Shown here: positions 5,706-5,786 of the stretch, in pieces
Numbering within the stretch: the first letter of the stretch is position 1
How the letters are laid out: each line of letters starts with the position of its first letter
Assembly (NCBI GenBank): GCA_003219355.1
Contig: QHOQ01000045.1
Span: 5,255-11,040 of the forward strand
DNA length: 5,786 bases
Direction: 5' to 3'
From: Verrucomicrobiota bacterium
Lineage (GTDB): Bacteria; Verrucomicrobiota; Verrucomicrobiia; Chthoniobacterales; UBA10450
Program-made: the position numbers and the translations under genes
Notes under the pieces: model-generated
Told to the model about the DNA's origin: nothing
Seen by the model: the letters and a program-made list of their open reading frames with translations, nothing else
Databases searched by the model: none

Positions 5706-5786
5706 TTTGCCTTTTGCAGGATTGCTTCCGTTACCCGCAGTGCGTTTACATTCTCTTTGACATCGTGAACACGAAAAACATCCGCT
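5702..5786 (-). CDS. folP: Dihydropteroate synthase, C-terminal end only (cut by window edge)
   Basis: Only the last 27 codons and the TGA are in the window. The product, beginning ADVFRVHDVKENVNALRV, carries the C-terminal Arg-x-His signature (RVHDV) of dihydropteroate synthase. In known structures this Arg and His lie at the substrate phosphate site. The enzyme joins p-aminobenzoate to the pterin pyrophosphate in folate synthesis. The stop codon overlaps the cdaA start by four bases (ATGA, 5702-5705), so the two are almost certainly one operon. The short visible length limits certainty, but the signature, frame and neighbour agree. Confidence 0.85.
   Translation of the reverse strand, partial: ADVFRVHDVKENVNALRVTEAILQKAK

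Overview
This is a gene-dense bacterial chromosomal window of moderate GC. Most of its genes are housekeeping. The mix is RodA, ScpA, the diadenylate cyclase CdaA directly behind folP, a small SprT-like zinc protein, a YeeZ-type nucleotide-sugar-epimerase relative and a COG4586-type ABC ATPase. Together with several starts lacking a clear Shine-Dalgarno, this suggests an uncultured Gram-negative bacterium, perhaps of the Verrucomicrobiota/PVC group. That placement is inference from gene content; the window has no rRNA or tRNA to confirm it.

Layout. The left end (54-1061, plus strand) holds an ABC exporter ATPase with no permease beside it. It meets tail-to-tail, with a 10-bp overlap, a leftward gene cluster read as rodA -> scpA -> YeeZ-like epimerase (3859 down to 1052). 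The rodA/scpA gap is about 100 bp and the scpA/epimerase gap is 12 bp, so at least the last two are probably co-transcribed. A divergent intergenic region of about 465 bp (3860-4324) separates rodA from a rightward SprT-like metalloprotein gene (4325-4783). This region holds two small inverted repeats and a possible 48-codon small ORF with a good Shine-Dalgarno. At the right end, leftward genes run from folP (only its C-terminal 27 codons are present) into cdaA with an ATGA stop/start overlap.

How the genes fit together. RodA polymerises lateral-wall peptidoglycan, ScpA is the kleisin of the SMC condensin that compacts the nucleoid, and CdaA makes c-di-AMP, a signal linked to turgor and wall homeostasis in other bacteria. 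FolP makes dihydropteroate for folate. The window is therefore mostly growth and envelope housekeeping. The usual partners ScpB, CdaR/YbbR, PBP2 and the ABC permeases are all missing from the immediate neighbourhood.

I see no CRISPR array, insertion sequence, phage gene, tRNA or rRNA, and no convincing new multi-gene system. The points most worth a second look are the small ORF at 4052-4198, non-consensus residues at conserved SEDS positions in RodA, and the DGG version of the cyclase DGA motif in CdaA.
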